A stretch of 64,000 nt of DNA from Larkinella humicola (lineage in GTDB: Bacteria > Bacteroidota > Bacteroidia > Cytophagales > Spirosomataceae): assembly GCF_008727875.1 (NCBI RefSeq), contig NZ_VTWS01000001.1:62001-126000 (forward strand), given 5' to 3'. Position numbers and translations under genes: made by a program. The notes under the pieces are model-generated. The model did not search any database and had not been told where the DNA came from. It saw only the letters and a program-made list of their open reading frames with translations. This document shows, piece by piece, positions 35,683 through 45,063 of the stretch; position 1 is the stretch's first letter; every line of letters starts with the position of its first letter.

Positions 35683-36789
35683 TCAGTTTGAATTGACGGA
35701 TTGGCCGGGCAACCACACCATTGCTTTCGTCCAGCCATCGGGATAACAGCCAATCGACAACGAACCGTGGTTCAGTTCAACCAGCTTCTTCACAATCGCC
35801 AGCCCCAGCCCAAAGCCCTGCTGCTCGAACTCATTTCGGTCAAACTGGGTATAGGGTGCAATTTGGGTAACGTGTTCCGGTTTAAACGTCCGTCCCTTGT
35901 TTCCCACCGTAAGCCGGTATTCGTCCCCTTCCAAATATCCTGTGACAACGATCCCGGTCTGATCCGAAAACTTGATGGCGTTATCGATCAGTTCGTCTAA
36001 AACAAGGGTCAGGTTTTCCTCCGAAATTTGCAGTATCGCTTCCTCCACATCGACCCGCCAGGTGACTTGTTGCTCCTGCCGGTTTTCCACCAGCCGGATT
36101 TGCGCTTTCACCCGGTCGGGCTGCAAGGTGGTCTTTCCCGTCGTAAAATACGCATAGGCGCTGTGTGAAGGGTCGATGTGCTGAAGAATGCCGATTCGTT
36201 GAACATTATCCAGCGACCGTTTCAGCCGCAGTCCGCACACCCGGATCGTTTCCAGCATCGACACCGCATCGACATCGTCGAACTCGTCCAGGTGATTTGC
36301 CAGCAGGGTCGACATGCCAATAATTCCGTTGAGGGTAGTGTTGTATTCGTGCCCGGCGGCCCGCGCCATCTTGAGGTGCTGTTCCGCCAGTTGCGCCTGC
36401 AGGCTGGCTTTTCGCAGGGCTTCCCGCTGCAGGCGGTTTTCGACAGCCAGGAGCAGGCTTTCGCCCGTAAACGGTTTGGTCAGGTAATCATCCGCTCCCA
36501 GAGCCATCCCCCGACGCACGTCTTTCAGATCGGTTTTGGCCGTCAAAAACATAAAGGGGACACTGGTCAGGGAACGATTGCTGCGGATGGTTTCCAGCAC
36601 CTGATACCCATCCATGTGCGGCATCACAACATCGCAGAGGATCAGATCCGGACGTTCCAGAATGGCCTGCGTAACGCCCTGTTTTCCGTCCGGAGCGGTT
36701 TCTACCTCAAACCCATTCAGCCGCAGCCACTCGGCCACGTTTTCACGAATTTGCTCTTCGTCCTCAATAATCAGTATTTGTGTCGACAT
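35683..36789 (-). CDS. Receiver-histidine kinase hybrid
   Basis: Signal protein of 368 residues with an N-terminal receiver domain (D53 in LILCDVVMPHMDG, Lys in YLTKPF) joined by a coiled coil to a kinase core. The candidate phospho-acceptor His is in ARAAGHEYNTTLNGIIG near residue 146, and the ATP-binding part has VLDELIDNAIKFSD, NKGRTFKPEHV and GFGLGLAIVKKLVEL. There are no membrane segments. It is divergent from ppsA and about 95 bases upstream of the usp gene. It may work with, or relay to, the PAS kinase and CRP-type regulator 8 kb away. Confidence 0.9.
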   Translation of the reverse strand: MSTQILIIEDEEQIRENVAEWLRLNGFEVETAPDGKQGVTQAILERPDLILCDVVMPHMDGYQVLETIRSNRSLTSVPFMFLTAKTDLKDVRRGMALGADDYLTKPFTGESLLLAVENRLQREALRKASLQAQLAEQHLKMARAAGHEYNTTLNGIIGMSTLLANHLDEFDDVDAVSMLETIRVCGLRLKRSLDNVQRIGILQHIDPSHSAYAYFTTGKTTLQPDRVKAQIRLVENRQEQQVTWRVDVEEAILQISEENLTLVLDELIDNAIKFSDQTGIVVTGYLEGDEYRLTVGNKGRTFKPEHVTQIAPYTQFDRNEFEQQGFGLGLAIVKKLVELNHGSLSIGCYPDGWTKAMVWLPGQSVNSN

Positions 36790-37168
36790 AAAAATTGGTA
36801 AAATAGAGAAAGGTTCTTTACGGAAAAAGGGAAATCCTTGTCTGATTTCGAGAGCAAGAAGAAGGTATAAATCAGCAATTTAACGAAGTATAAAGATGTA
36901 TTTATCAAACAAAACTACTTCTTGCTCCGGCCCTTTTACATGACCTGATCTATGTAACGATATGACAAAAATCAGTAACATACCTTTCGTAAATCATACA
37001 AATCCAGCCGGTTTTCAGGCAGAAAGCTCGCCGGTTTTCACCCGGGTATCGGGCCCGACCTTCCGCAGCAAACCGGTAAGCAGCATCAGTGCACTGTCTG
37101 AGTAACGTCATAGCGTAAAGGAGCGGCATCCACTAGTTTGCATCTGTATCGTAAACCCTTGAACGGAC
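36790..37168. other. Divergent promoter region upstream of ppsA
   Basis: This 379-base gap without a gene separates the receiver-kinase gene and ppsA. It contains an inverted repeat GAGCAAGAAG/CTTCTTGCTC (36852-36861 and 36918-36927) on either side of an AT-rich stretch. TAGTTTG about 30 bases before the ppsA start is near the TAnnTTTG promoter core. No strong hairpin or small ORF was found. Confidence 0.5.
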
Positions 37169-39565
37169 ATGAACACGTGGGTACTTCCTTTCAGCCAGAT
37201 CAACAACGGAATGATTGCCAAAGTGGGCGGTAAAAATGCCTCGCTCGGCGAAATGTTTAACGGACTGCGGTTTTACGGCGTCCGGATTCCCGACGGTTTT
37301 GCCCTCACCACCGATGCCTACTACGAATTCCTGCATCACAATGAGCTGCGAATCCCTATTCAGGCGTTGGTCGACGAACTGGACACCCGGACGTTTTCCA
37401 ACCTTCACGCCATCGGCCACCAGATCCGGTGCCTGATCCGGAAAGCCGATTTTCCGCCGGTTCTTGCCGAAGCCATTAAAAAAGCGTTCATCGACCTGAA
37501 GCACCATTTTCCGAACCCGGTTCAGGTGGCGGTTCGCAGCAGCGCCACCGCCGAAGATCTGGTTACGGCCAGCTTTGCCGGTCAGCATGAATCGTTCCTC
37601 AACATCCAGACCGAAGAGCAATTGCTGCGCGCCTGCCAGGCCTGTTACACGTCCCTGTTTACGGACCGGGCCATCAAATACCGGCACGACAACGGTTTTG
37701 ATCACTTGAAAGTGGCGCTTTCCGTGGGCGTTCAGAAAATGGTGCGCTCCGATCAGGCGTCGGCTGGCGTCTGTTTTACGGTAGACCCCGACACCAGCCA
37801 CGAAAATCTGATGCTGATCACGGGGAGTTGGGGACTGGGTGAAAACGTGGTGCTGGGCAATGTTAATCCCGATGAGTTCTACGTCTTTAAACCGTCGATT
37901 GCCAAACGACCCAACGCCATCGTCAGCCGGAAAGTGGGCGAAAAATCGGTCACGATGATATATGCCGATACGCCCGAAGCCAGCCAGCCGACGATCAATA
38001 CCGATACGCCCCCGGAACGCCGGGAAGCCTTTGTTCTGACGGATGCTGAAGTCAACCAGCTCGCCAGCTGGTCGCGGATCATCGAAGAACATTACCGCAA
38101 ACCGATGGACATCGAGTGGGCCAAAGACGGCATCGACCAGCAACTCTACATTGTGCAGGCCCGGCCCATTACCGCCTTCGGATCATCGACGCTGCAACTC
38201 ACTGAATACCGTCTGCAGGCACCGGGCAAAACCCTGACGCAGGGCAAAGGCATCGGCCACCGGATCGTTACGGGAACCGCCCGGGTGGTGGCGTCGCCCA
38301 AAGACGTGCCAGCCACCATCGGCGCGTCGGACATTCTGGTCACCGACATCACCACGCCCGACTGGGACCCGATTCTCAAAAAAGTATCGGCTATCATCAC
38401 CAACCGGGGTGGCCGGACGAGCCACGCGGCCATTGTGGCCCGCGAAGTGGGCGCGCTGGCGGTGGTCGGCACCAACAACGGCACGCAAGTCATTGCGGAC
38501 GGGGCTACCATTACGGTTTCCTGCGTCGACGCCCAGGACGGTTTTGTGTATGAAGGCGCGCTGCCCTTTACGCAGGAAACCGTCGATCTGACAGAACTGC
38601 CCAAACCCCGCACCCAGTGCAACCTGATTTTGGGCGACCCTTCGCAGGCGCTGCGGCTGTCGCAACTGCCCAGCCAGGGCGTGGGGCTCATGCGGCTGGA
38701 ATTCATCATCACCAACGCGATTGGCATTCACCCGATGGCGCTGGCACGCTTCGACCAACTGACGGACGAAACCGTGAAGCAGGAAATTACGCAGCTCACC
38801 CACCACTATACCGACAAAAAAGAATTTTTTGTGGACAAACTGGCCCAGGCCGTGGCACTGGTGGCGGCCAGTTTTTACCCCCGGCCGGTGATCGTTCGCA
38901 TGAGCGATTTCAAAACCAACGAGTATGCCAACCTGCTGGGTGGCCGTGATTTCGAGCCCAAAGAAGAAAATCCGATGCTGGGCTGGCGCGGGGCGAGTCG
39001 CTACTACGATCCACGGTATCGCGACGGGTTTCGGCTGGAATGCGACGCCATGCGCCGGGTGCGCAACCAGATGGGGTTCACCAATGTCAAACTGATGATT
39101 CCGTTCTGCCGGACGGTGGAAGAAGGCAAGCGGGTGCTTCAGGTGATGGATGAATACGGGTTGGCGCGGCACGAAAACGGGCTGGAAGTGTATGTGATGG
39201 CCGAAATTCCCAGCAACATCATCCAGACCGAAGCCTTTGCCGAACTCTTCGACGGTTTTTCGATTGGGTCCAACGACCTGACCCAACTGGCGCTGGGTGT
39301 CGACCGCGATTCGTCGACGGTGCAGGGGCTTTTTGACGAAAACAACCCCACGGTGCAGACGTTGATTGCCATGCTCATCCGGAAGGCCCACCATGCCGCC
39401 CGCCCCGTGGGCATCTGCGGACAAGGCCCCAGCGACAACCCGGCCTTTGCCCGTTTCCTGACCGAAGAAGGCATCGACAGCATTTCGCTCACGCCCGACG
39501 CTTTTCTGCGCGGACTCACCACCATTCACGAAGCCGAAATCATGCTGGCACTCGATGCGTTGTGA
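37169..39565 (+). CDS. ppsA: Phosphoenolpyruvate synthase
   Basis: Enzyme of 798 residues that makes PEP from pyruvate and ATP (AMP and phosphate released), for gluconeogenesis. Domains in order: an ATP-grasp domain (VRSSATAEDLVTASFAGQ near residue 128), the swivelling phospho-histidine domain (H419 in GGRTSHAAIVARE), and the PEP/pyruvate TIM barrel with GSNDLTQLALGVDRDS and catalytic C750 in PVGICGQGPSDN. The length and site positions closely match E. coli PpsA. It is preceded by the receiver-kinase gene (divergent) and followed by a 42-base hairpin. Confidence 0.95.
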   Translation: MNTWVLPFSQINNGMIAKVGGKNASLGEMFNGLRFYGVRIPDGFALTTDAYYEFLHHNELRIPIQALVDELDTRTFSNLHAIGHQIRCLIRKADFPPVLAEAIKKAFIDLKHHFPNPVQVAVRSSATAEDLVTASFAGQHESFLNIQTEEQLLRACQACYTSLFTDRAIKYRHDNGFDHLKVALSVGVQKMVRSDQASAGVCFTVDPDTSHENLMLITGSWGLGENVVLGNVNPDEFYVFKPSIAKRPNAIVSRKVGEKSVTMIYADTPEASQPTINTDTPPERREAFVLTDAEVNQLASWSRIIEEHYRKPMDIEWAKDGIDQQLYIVQARPITAFGSSTLQLTEYRLQAPGKTLTQGKGIGHRIVTGTARVVASPKDVPATIGASDILVTDITTPDWDPILKKVSAIITNRGGRTSHAAIVAREVGALAVVGTNNGTQVIADGATITVSCVDAQDGFVYEGALPFTQETVDLTELPKPRTQCNLILGDPSQALRLSQLPSQGVGLMRLEFIITNAIGIHPMALARFDQLTDETVKQEITQLTHHYTDKKEFFVDKLAQAVALVAASFYPRPVIVRMSDFKTNEYANLLGGRDFEPKEENPMLGWRGASRYYDPRYRDGFRLECDAMRRVRNQMGFTNVKLMIPFCRTVEEGKRVLQVMDEYGLARHENGLEVYVMAEIPSNIIQTEAFAELFDGFSIGSNDLTQLALGVDRDSSTVQGLFDENNPTVQTLIAMLIRKAHHAARPVGICGQGPSDNPAFARFLTEEGIDSISLTPDAFLRGLTTIHEAEIMLALDAL

Positions 39566-39585
39566 CGGCAAATGGGCAAAAAAAG

Positions 39586-39683
39586 GTCAATGTAAAATTT
39601 CAACTGGTGAATGCTAAATGTAAAAGTGGGGCTGGCGGACTACTTTTATATTTAGCATTCACCAGTTGAAATTTTACATTGAC
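39586..39683. repeat. 42-bp near-perfect inverted repeat after ppsA
   Basis: Arms 39586-39627 and 39642-39683 pair with one mismatch over 42 bases around a 14-base GC-rich loop. It lies in the gap between the convergent ppsA and usp genes, where it could stop transcription from both sides. The arms start with GTCAATGTAAAATTTCAACT. Confidence 0.85.
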
Positions 39684-39760
39684 TTCTCTTCACTACGCAC
39701 CAAAAAAGCAGGAGTCATCGACCCCTGCTTTTCCATCAATCCATCCTAGCTTACTTTCTT

Positions 39761-40633
39761 TTACGCTTCATCAAAGAAGGGTTTCTCGGCTGATTCCCGG
39801 CCAACCGGCTCCGGGTCATACAGAGCCAGCAGCGGAACTGGCGGCCGGAAGGCCAGCCGACGCGTCAGGCTGCGGTTCCAGACGGCGTCCAGCAACGTTT
39901 TCCGGTGCGGAACGGTCACCAGCAGATCGACGGAATGCGTGGTCAGGTAGGTGTTGATCCCGTGTTCCACTTCGTCGTCCAGAATAAAATACGGTCCGGT
40001 TTCCACCGAATCGAATACCTGCGCAAGTCGCTGGTTGTGGTGTTCAAAGTCATCGCCGACCAGCTTCGGCGTATGGCTGTTCACGATGGACAAAGCCGTC
40101 AAACGTGCACTTTTCCGCGTTACCAGTTCGTTGAGCGGTTGTAAACAGGGCACGTGCTGCAGGGTGCTGGAGTCGGTCGCCAGCACCACCTCCCGAACGG
40201 GTCGGATGGCGGTGGTATGGGGCACCACCAGCACATTGGTTTTGGCATGCCGAACCAGCCCGGTTGCCACGCTTCCCAAAACCGCCGTAAAACCGGAACC
40301 ACTGGCCCCCACCACCACATAATCAAACGCTTCCTGCTCCAGCGCGGCTTCCACGGCTCCGATGGGACTTCCGGGGGCGGTTCGAATCTGGTAGGAATGA
40401 AACGGCGGGTGGTAGTTGGCCATCAGTTCCGACAGCATTTCCTGCAGGCTGCGGTAGGCATTTTGTTCGGCCTCTTCCATCAGAAACGTAGTTCCGTACA
40501 TGGTATCGGATTCGAGCGGATACGCGTGCAGCAGACAGAATTCGGCGGCTGTGTCGTCAAACAGGGCCTGAGCGAAGTGAATCGCCTTTTTCGATGCTTC
40601 CGAGAAGTCGGTTAGCAACAGTATCTTTTTCAT
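39761..40633 (-). CDS. Universal stress protein (tandem UspA domains)
   Basis: Protein of 290 residues with an N-terminal UspA unit (MKKILLLTDFSEASKKAIHFAQ, then GSPIGAVEAALEQEAFDYVVVGASGSG...GSVATGLVRHAKTNVLVVP) and a diverged second unit (IRPVREVVLATDS) whose loop is degenerate (VDLLVTVPHRKTLLD). The first unit keeps the ATP-binding GASGSG-like segment. It is followed upstream, on the same strand, by another usp gene. Such duplicated Usp proteins are usual in low-oxygen or stationary-phase regulons. Confidence 0.87.
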   Translation of the reverse strand: MKKILLLTDFSEASKKAIHFAQALFDDTAAEFCLLHAYPLESDTMYGTTFLMEEAEQNAYRSLQEMLSELMANYHPPFHSYQIRTAPGSPIGAVEAALEQEAFDYVVVGASGSGFTAVLGSVATGLVRHAKTNVLVVPHTTAIRPVREVVLATDSSTLQHVPCLQPLNELVTRKSARLTALSIVNSHTPKLVGDDFEHHNQRLAQVFDSVETGPYFILDDEVEHGINTYLTTHSVDLLVTVPHRKTLLDAVWNRSLTRRLAFRPPVPLLALYDPEPVGRESAEKPFFDEA

Positions 40634-40732
40634 AACCAGGGAATAAGGGTTTTCTTTTCTCCTGCAATTTCAATGCCGCTAAAAACCGCCTTGGTGAGTT
40701 TTCGGCGCAGCAGGGCCTTAAAACTACCAATT

Positions 40733-41551
40733 TTATACAATCGCCAAAACCGGCACGTCGGATTGCCGCGCCATCTGCTGGGTGTTGCTTTCCAGAATGG
40801 AAAACAGAAACCGGTTGTGGGATTTGGGCAACATCATGACCAGATCCGCGCGATTCGCCTGCGTAAATTCCAGAATGGTCCGCGTCAGGTCGTCTCCGCC
40901 AACAACCGTTACCGTGTGTGGACGATGCCGGAGCAAATCCCGAACGGCTTCCGCAGCCTGCTGAATGGCGGGATCGGCGGGTTTGTCGCTGACGCCGAGG
41001 ATGTTCAGAAACGCATCGAACCGGGTGGCAAACCGCAGCACGCCATCCAGCGCCAGGGCATCGACCGGTTTTCCGAAATCAATCGCCACGACAATGTTTT
41101 TAAACGGCACAAAATGGGCCGCTGGCGGCACCAGCAGCAAAGGCACCAGCGTGTGCAGAATCATTTCCGTGGCCTGGCTCCCGAAATACCGCGCACCGGG
41201 CGAGTTGGCTCCGGCGGTTCCCATCACCAGCAAATCCGCTTTTTGCTCTTTTACCACCGCGTTGATGGTTTCCAGCGTCGAGCCTTCCCGGGCCGTGACC
41301 GAGATCGTCAGCCGTCCGCCCGCAGCGATTTGCAGTTTGTCCCGCAACCGGTAGAGTTTCCGCCGGGCGCTCACTTTATTTTTTTCCTCCATGGGCGTAA
41401 ACACGGCCTGCAAAGCCGGGATACGGAGCGGATGGTGGTAGACGTTCAGCAGAACGAGCCGGGCCTTGAGAAGCGTGGCAAGCTGGAGGGCAAAGTCCGA
41501 CGCGGGCTTGGCACTTTTGGAAAAATCAGTCGCTAAAACAATGGTTTTCAT
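40733..41551 (-). CDS. Universal stress protein (tandem UspA domains)
   Basis: Protein of 272 residues. The first unit begins MKTIVLATDFSKSAKPASDFA and contains DLLVMGTAGANSPG...GSQATEMILHTLVPLLLV; the second begins FVPFKNIVVAIDFGKPVD and ends DLVMMLPKSHNRFLFSI...TQQMARQSDVPVLAI. The first unit has the Usp nucleotide-binding pattern, but the second has lost it. It is the first of two adjacent usp genes, about 100 bases apart, and about 50 bases downstream of the soluble FixH-like gene. Confidence 0.87.
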   Translation of the reverse strand: MKTIVLATDFSKSAKPASDFALQLATLLKARLVLLNVYHHPLRIPALQAVFTPMEEKNKVSARRKLYRLRDKLQIAAGGRLTISVTAREGSTLETINAVVKEQKADLLVMGTAGANSPGARYFGSQATEMILHTLVPLLLVPPAAHFVPFKNIVVAIDFGKPVDALALDGVLRFATRFDAFLNILGVSDKPADPAIQQAAEAVRDLLRHRPHTVTVVGGDDLTRTILEFTQANRADLVMMLPKSHNRFLFSILESNTQQMARQSDVPVLAIV

Positions 41552-41602
41552 CGGTAAGAGTAGGGTTGAAGTGGGGACACGCAGAAACTGCCTTTGCCCC
41601 GT

Positions 41603-41848
41603 TTAGTGGATAAGAATATCTTTTTCGGCCCAGTAATGCCGTTTCCCATCCCACCAGTCCAGAATGACGTGCCAGAGTCCGCTGCTCAGTTGCTGCGTTG
41701 AAACCACCTGCCGGGGCCGTTGATTCGGCTGAACCACCAGATGAACTTCTTCGCTGTGATCAAATCGTTTCTGAAAAATCACCTCCGCTTTCCGGAAGGA
41801 GACGGGCAGCACAAAGGCCAGTTGGTGTTGGGCGGGTTCAAAAGTCAT
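41603..41848 (-). CDS. Soluble FixH-like small protein
   Basis: Protein of 81 residues with no membrane segment or signal. Its C-terminal half (VSTQQLSSGLWHVILDWWDG) aligns without a gap to the end of the FixH/CcoH protein coded at 56223-56648 (VSTPKLASGFWRVQLNWLEN): about 13 of the last 32 residues agree, including the two Trp of the W-x(4)-W pattern. It therefore looks like the periplasmic-type domain of FixH without its anchor. In full-length CcoH that domain helps assemble cbb3 oxidase. It sits upstream of two usp genes on the same strand. Confidence 0.65.
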   Translation of the reverse strand: MTFEPAQHQLAFVLPVSFRKAEVIFQKRFDHSEEVHLVVQPNQRPRQVVSTQQLSSGLWHVILDWWDGKRHYWAEKDILIH

Positions 41849-42059
41849 GGCGGTATGGCGTGTTTAGGGCTGGATTAGGACTTTCGTTCGATCTGTCGCA
41901 AAACTAAAGGGCCCATTCCGGTAACGCCCTGATATTCATCCGCCCAAAAGCTGACATAAATCACCTCGTCTGCCTATAATCATTAGCACTCTCCAGGCTG
42001 CGATCCCCTTACTTTGGTACCGGTTACCGCGACGACCCCATCCACTCATACCGCAACCG

Positions 42060-43184
42060 ATGAATCTAAAAACGCTTTGGGTTATCCTGATTCTCCTGAC
42101 CACCCGGCTTCCGACCGTGGTGGGGCAAACCCTTCCCGAATGGCAAAATCTGCTGTATCGGTCGGGGCTGGACACAACGGGTGTTCGGCTGGACAGCGCC
42201 ACCCTGAGTCGGCTGGCGTATGAACTGGCCTACGGAAACCGCCCCAACCGGCTGAGTTACTGGAACCTGCCGGAACAGATCGATTCGGCCCGCATCAATC
42301 AGGTGGTCGAGCAAATTCGGATGAAAGCCCCGGACTGGGTGGCCCAATGGCACTCACTGGAACCGGTTTTCGAGCCCTACCAAAGGCTGCGGGCGGGGTT
42401 AGACTCTTTGATGTTTTTCGGTGGCGATTCGATTCCGCGCTGGCACGAGATCAAAACCGCCCTGAACAACTACCGCTGGCTGAATCGGGTGGCTTCCGAC
42501 CTCGTGGTGGTGGTCAACATTCCTTCCGCAACGCTCCGGGTTTTGAATCGCCAGGGAAACGAAGTGTTGCAGTCGCGGGTGATTGTCGGCACTCCCCGCA
42601 CCCCGACGCCCCTTTTCGGTGCGCAACTCACCCGGATCATTACGTACCCGTACTGGAATGTGCCCCGGTCAATTGCCGTCAAGGAATTTTTGCCCAAAAT
42701 CAAACGCAATCCGGCGGGGTTTCTGGATGCAATGAAACTACAGGTACTCGATGCAAAGGGCCGGATCGTTGCGCCCGAATCCGTGAACTGGACGGCGCTT
42801 TCGGCCCAGAATTTCCCCTATCGGCTGCGTCAGTCCACCGGCTGCGATAACGCGCTGGGCGTCATGAAGTTCGACGTGAACAGTCCGTTTGATATTTACC
42901 TGCACGACACCAACCACCGGGAGTTGTTCAGCAACAGTCGGCGGTTTTTGAGCCACGGCTGCATCCGCGTGGCCAAACCGGTCGAACTGGCGAATCTACT
43001 GCTGGGGTCACCGTATTTCAAGCCGGCTTTTCTGGAAAGCACTCAGGTCAATCTTCCCTCCCGAACCGTTCCCTTACCCGGCCCGGTTCCGGTCCTTATT
43101 CAGTACCAAACCGTCGATGTAAACTCGGCCGGCACGCTGGTTTTTTACCCGGATGTGTACGGCTGGCAAACCGTAAAATACTAA
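42060..43184 (+). CDS. L,D-transpeptidase (YkuD domain)
   Basis: Exported peptidoglycan cross-linking enzyme of 374 residues with a signal peptide (LWVILILLTTRLPTVVGQ). The N-terminal half is a scaffold domain, and the YkuD catalytic domain spans residues about 155-330, with HDTNHRELF and the active-site Cys301 in SHGCIRVAKP. It should form 3-3 (L,D) cross-links or attach proteins to the wall. It starts a plus-strand group with the PNPOx-like gene (5-base gap) and two more genes. Confidence 0.92.
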   Translation: MNLKTLWVILILLTTRLPTVVGQTLPEWQNLLYRSGLDTTGVRLDSATLSRLAYELAYGNRPNRLSYWNLPEQIDSARINQVVEQIRMKAPDWVAQWHSLEPVFEPYQRLRAGLDSLMFFGGDSIPRWHEIKTALNNYRWLNRVASDLVVVVNIPSATLRVLNRQGNEVLQSRVIVGTPRTPTPLFGAQLTRIITYPYWNVPRSIAVKEFLPKIKRNPAGFLDAMKLQVLDAKGRIVAPESVNWTALSAQNFPYRLRQSTGCDNALGVMKFDVNSPFDIYLHDTNHRELFSNSRRFLSHGCIRVAKPVELANLLLGSPYFKPAFLESTQVNLPSRTVPLPGPVPVLIQYQTVDVNSAGTLVFYPDVYGWQTVKY

Positions 43185-43189
43185 ATCCG

Positions 43190-43639
43190 ATGTTAACCGA
43201 ACTTACCAACGAAGTAATGGACTCCATGCTGGTCAACCAGTATTTTGGCCGCATTGCCTGTGCTGCCGACGACCGGATTCTGATCGAACCCGTTATGTAT
43301 TTCTACGATGGACACGCCATTCTGGGCCTCACCCGCGAAGGCACCAAAACTCAGTTGCTACGCAAGAATCCGCACGTCGCTTTCGAAATCGACGAAATGA
43401 TCAGTCCCGGCCTTTGGCACAGCGTGGTCATCGAAGGATTGTTCGAAGAATTGCAGGGTGATGACCGGGATTATGCCCTATATCTGCTCGAACACCGAAA
43501 AATTCCGGTTTTTGCGGGTGAAAAAATGGGCTATCCCGGCGAAAAAGAACCCGTCGACCACAAGGTCGTCTACCCGGTGGTGTACCGGATTCAGATTCAG
43601 AGCAAAACCGGCCGGTGTTATACCCACGCGCTAACCTGA
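43190..43639 (+). CDS. Pyridoxamine 5'-phosphate oxidase-like flavin protein
   Basis: Split-barrel flavin-binding protein of 149 residues (PNPOx_2 type). The N-terminal MDSMLVNQYFGRIACAADDRILIEPVMYFYDGHAILG and later TQLLRKNPHVAFEIDE are typical of the family that binds FMN, F420 or haem and whose members are often stress-linked. The enzymatic substrate is unknown. It follows the L,D-transpeptidase gene by 5 bases and precedes an outer-membrane-like protein gene by about 95 bases. Confidence 0.85.
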   Translation: MLTELTNEVMDSMLVNQYFGRIACAADDRILIEPVMYFYDGHAILGLTREGTKTQLLRKNPHVAFEIDEMISPGLWHSVVIEGLFEELQGDDRDYALYLLEHRKIPVFAGEKMGYPGEKEPVDHKVVYPVVYRIQIQSKTGRCYTHALT

Positions 43640-43735
43640 CGACGATCAGCCGGTTATCTCTCATCCGTCATTCTCTTTTTCCCGATTCCGAAGGAGTTTT
43701 ATACCGGTTTACACGCTCCTTCACCTACCAAGACG

Positions 43736-44428
43736 ATGAGACGGATTATTTCAGCAGGAATCATGCTCGGTCTGTTGCTGACCGGCTGCGCGGGGACGTC
43801 GGCCCAGACCGTCCGGGGTAGTATCGGTTTTTTTCAGATGGGCTACCTCAATGCCCCGCAATCCGGTGCTGTCGCCCACACCTTCGCTCCCGACTGGTTT
43901 CCCACGCTCCACAACCATTTCATCTACAGCGGAGGAGAAGGGTGGTTGCGCCGAAACCGGTGGATGGCCGGTTTCAGCGCGTCGGCCCTGACAGCCCGCA
44001 GCGTTTCCGTTCAACAAACCCGCGTCGAACGTGTGGCCGGTCTGGGGCAGCTCAAGCTGGGCTACGTGCTGTTCGACAACCGGCGGTGTTTGCTCTATTC
44101 GTCTTTTAGTCAGGGGCTTTCCTCATCCGTCATCAGCATCAACCAAACGGGTTCTGAGCCGGTGGTGTGGATGCTACCCAGCCATTCCACCGATCTGGCG
44201 GTTCATTTCAACCACTTGATCGCACGCAACCCGTCCGACAATCCGGATGAAGTCCGGGGCCTCTGGCTGGGGTTGCGCGTTGGGTATCTGGCCAGTACCA
44301 AATCCGCCCACTGGGTGCAGATTCCGGAAGGTGTTCAACACCAGTTCAAGCCGACCTATGCCCTCAACGGCCTGTATGTAACCCTGTCAATCGGCGGGGG
44401 CCGATTCCGTTATCCTCACGCTTTGTAA
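43736..44428 (+). CDS. Predicted exported beta-rich protein
   Basis: Protein of 230 residues with an N-terminal signal (ISAGIMLGLLLTGCAGTSAQ). It could be a lipoprotein (LLTGC lipobox) or cut after TSAQ. The mature part alternates glycine, aromatic and charged residues (GSIGFFQMGYLN, GGRFRYP) as in small outer-membrane barrels or secreted beta proteins. I do not recognise a family. It precedes a membrane protein gene by 18 bases and follows the PNPOx-like gene. Confidence 0.68.
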   Translation: MRRIISAGIMLGLLLTGCAGTSAQTVRGSIGFFQMGYLNAPQSGAVAHTFAPDWFPTLHNHFIYSGGEGWLRRNRWMAGFSASALTARSVSVQQTRVERVAGLGQLKLGYVLFDNRRCLLYSSFSQGLSSSVISINQTGSEPVVWMLPSHSTDLAVHFNHLIARNPSDNPDEVRGLWLGLRVGYLASTKSAHWVQIPEGVQHQFKPTYALNGLYVTLSIGGGRFRYPHAL

Positions 44429-44446
44429 CCGATCTCCAAAACCGCC

Positions 44447-44977
44447 ATGTTTTTCTCCCTGACTTTTTTCTGGACGGCCTACACGGTCGCCAACCTCTTG
44501 TTCCTCGTCGCCATCTGGGGAAGCAAAAAATGGCCCCGGACCACCCGGCTGTTTTTTCTGCTCCTGTTTGGCTGGGCCGCCTGGTTCAATGCGTCGATGG
44601 CTTTGATTTCCCCTTCGGTGTATCAGGATTATGCCGACACCGCCATTCCGCTGTATCGCTGGTTTATCATGGGACCGTTTGTAACGATCATCCGACCCAT
44701 GATCCTGGTGATTGCTGCCGGTCAGGCCCTGATTGCCGGGTCGATGCTTCTGAAAGGAGAGCTTTTTAAGCTGGGTTGCTGGGATGGGCTGGTTTTCGGA
44801 CTGGCCATTGCTCCACTGGGATTGTATGCGGCTTTTCCGTCTACGGTTCTGATGGCGATTGCCTTTTACCGGCTGCAAAAAAACCATGACGATACGTATT
44901 TGTGGGAGACCAAAAACGAAAAACCGGGGAGAAGGACGAACAGAAAATCCCTTTCAACCCGGCATGCGGCCTCCTGA
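44447..44977 (+). CDS. Predicted inner-membrane protein
   Basis: Hydrophobic protein of 176 residues with about five membrane segments (SLTFFWTAYTVANLLFLVAIWG, LFFLLLFGWAAWFNASMALI, FVTIIRPMILVIAAGQALIAG, WDGLVFGLAIAPLGLYAAF) and a charged C-terminal tail (NEKPGRRTNRK). I recognise no family. It is the last gene of the plus-strand group that begins with the L,D-transpeptidase, and it ends before a long repeat region. Confidence 0.7.
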   Translation: MFFSLTFFWTAYTVANLLFLVAIWGSKKWPRTTRLFFLLLFGWAAWFNASMALISPSVYQDYADTAIPLYRWFIMGPFVTIIRPMILVIAAGQALIAGSMLLKGELFKLGCWDGLVFGLAIAPLGLYAAFPSTVLMAIAFYRLQKNHDDTYLWETKNEKPGRRTNRKSLSTRHAAS

Positions 44978-45063
44978 GAACTTCGTAAAGCACTGAGGTC
45001 AGATCCTCAATCCTTTTCAAGCTCCTAAGAATGATAAATTGTCCTGCTTTGTTCTGCCCCCCC

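Noticed and set aside
38183-39571. Minus-strand open frame of 462 codons
   Set aside because: It is an antisense shadow of ppsA with no recognisable motif.
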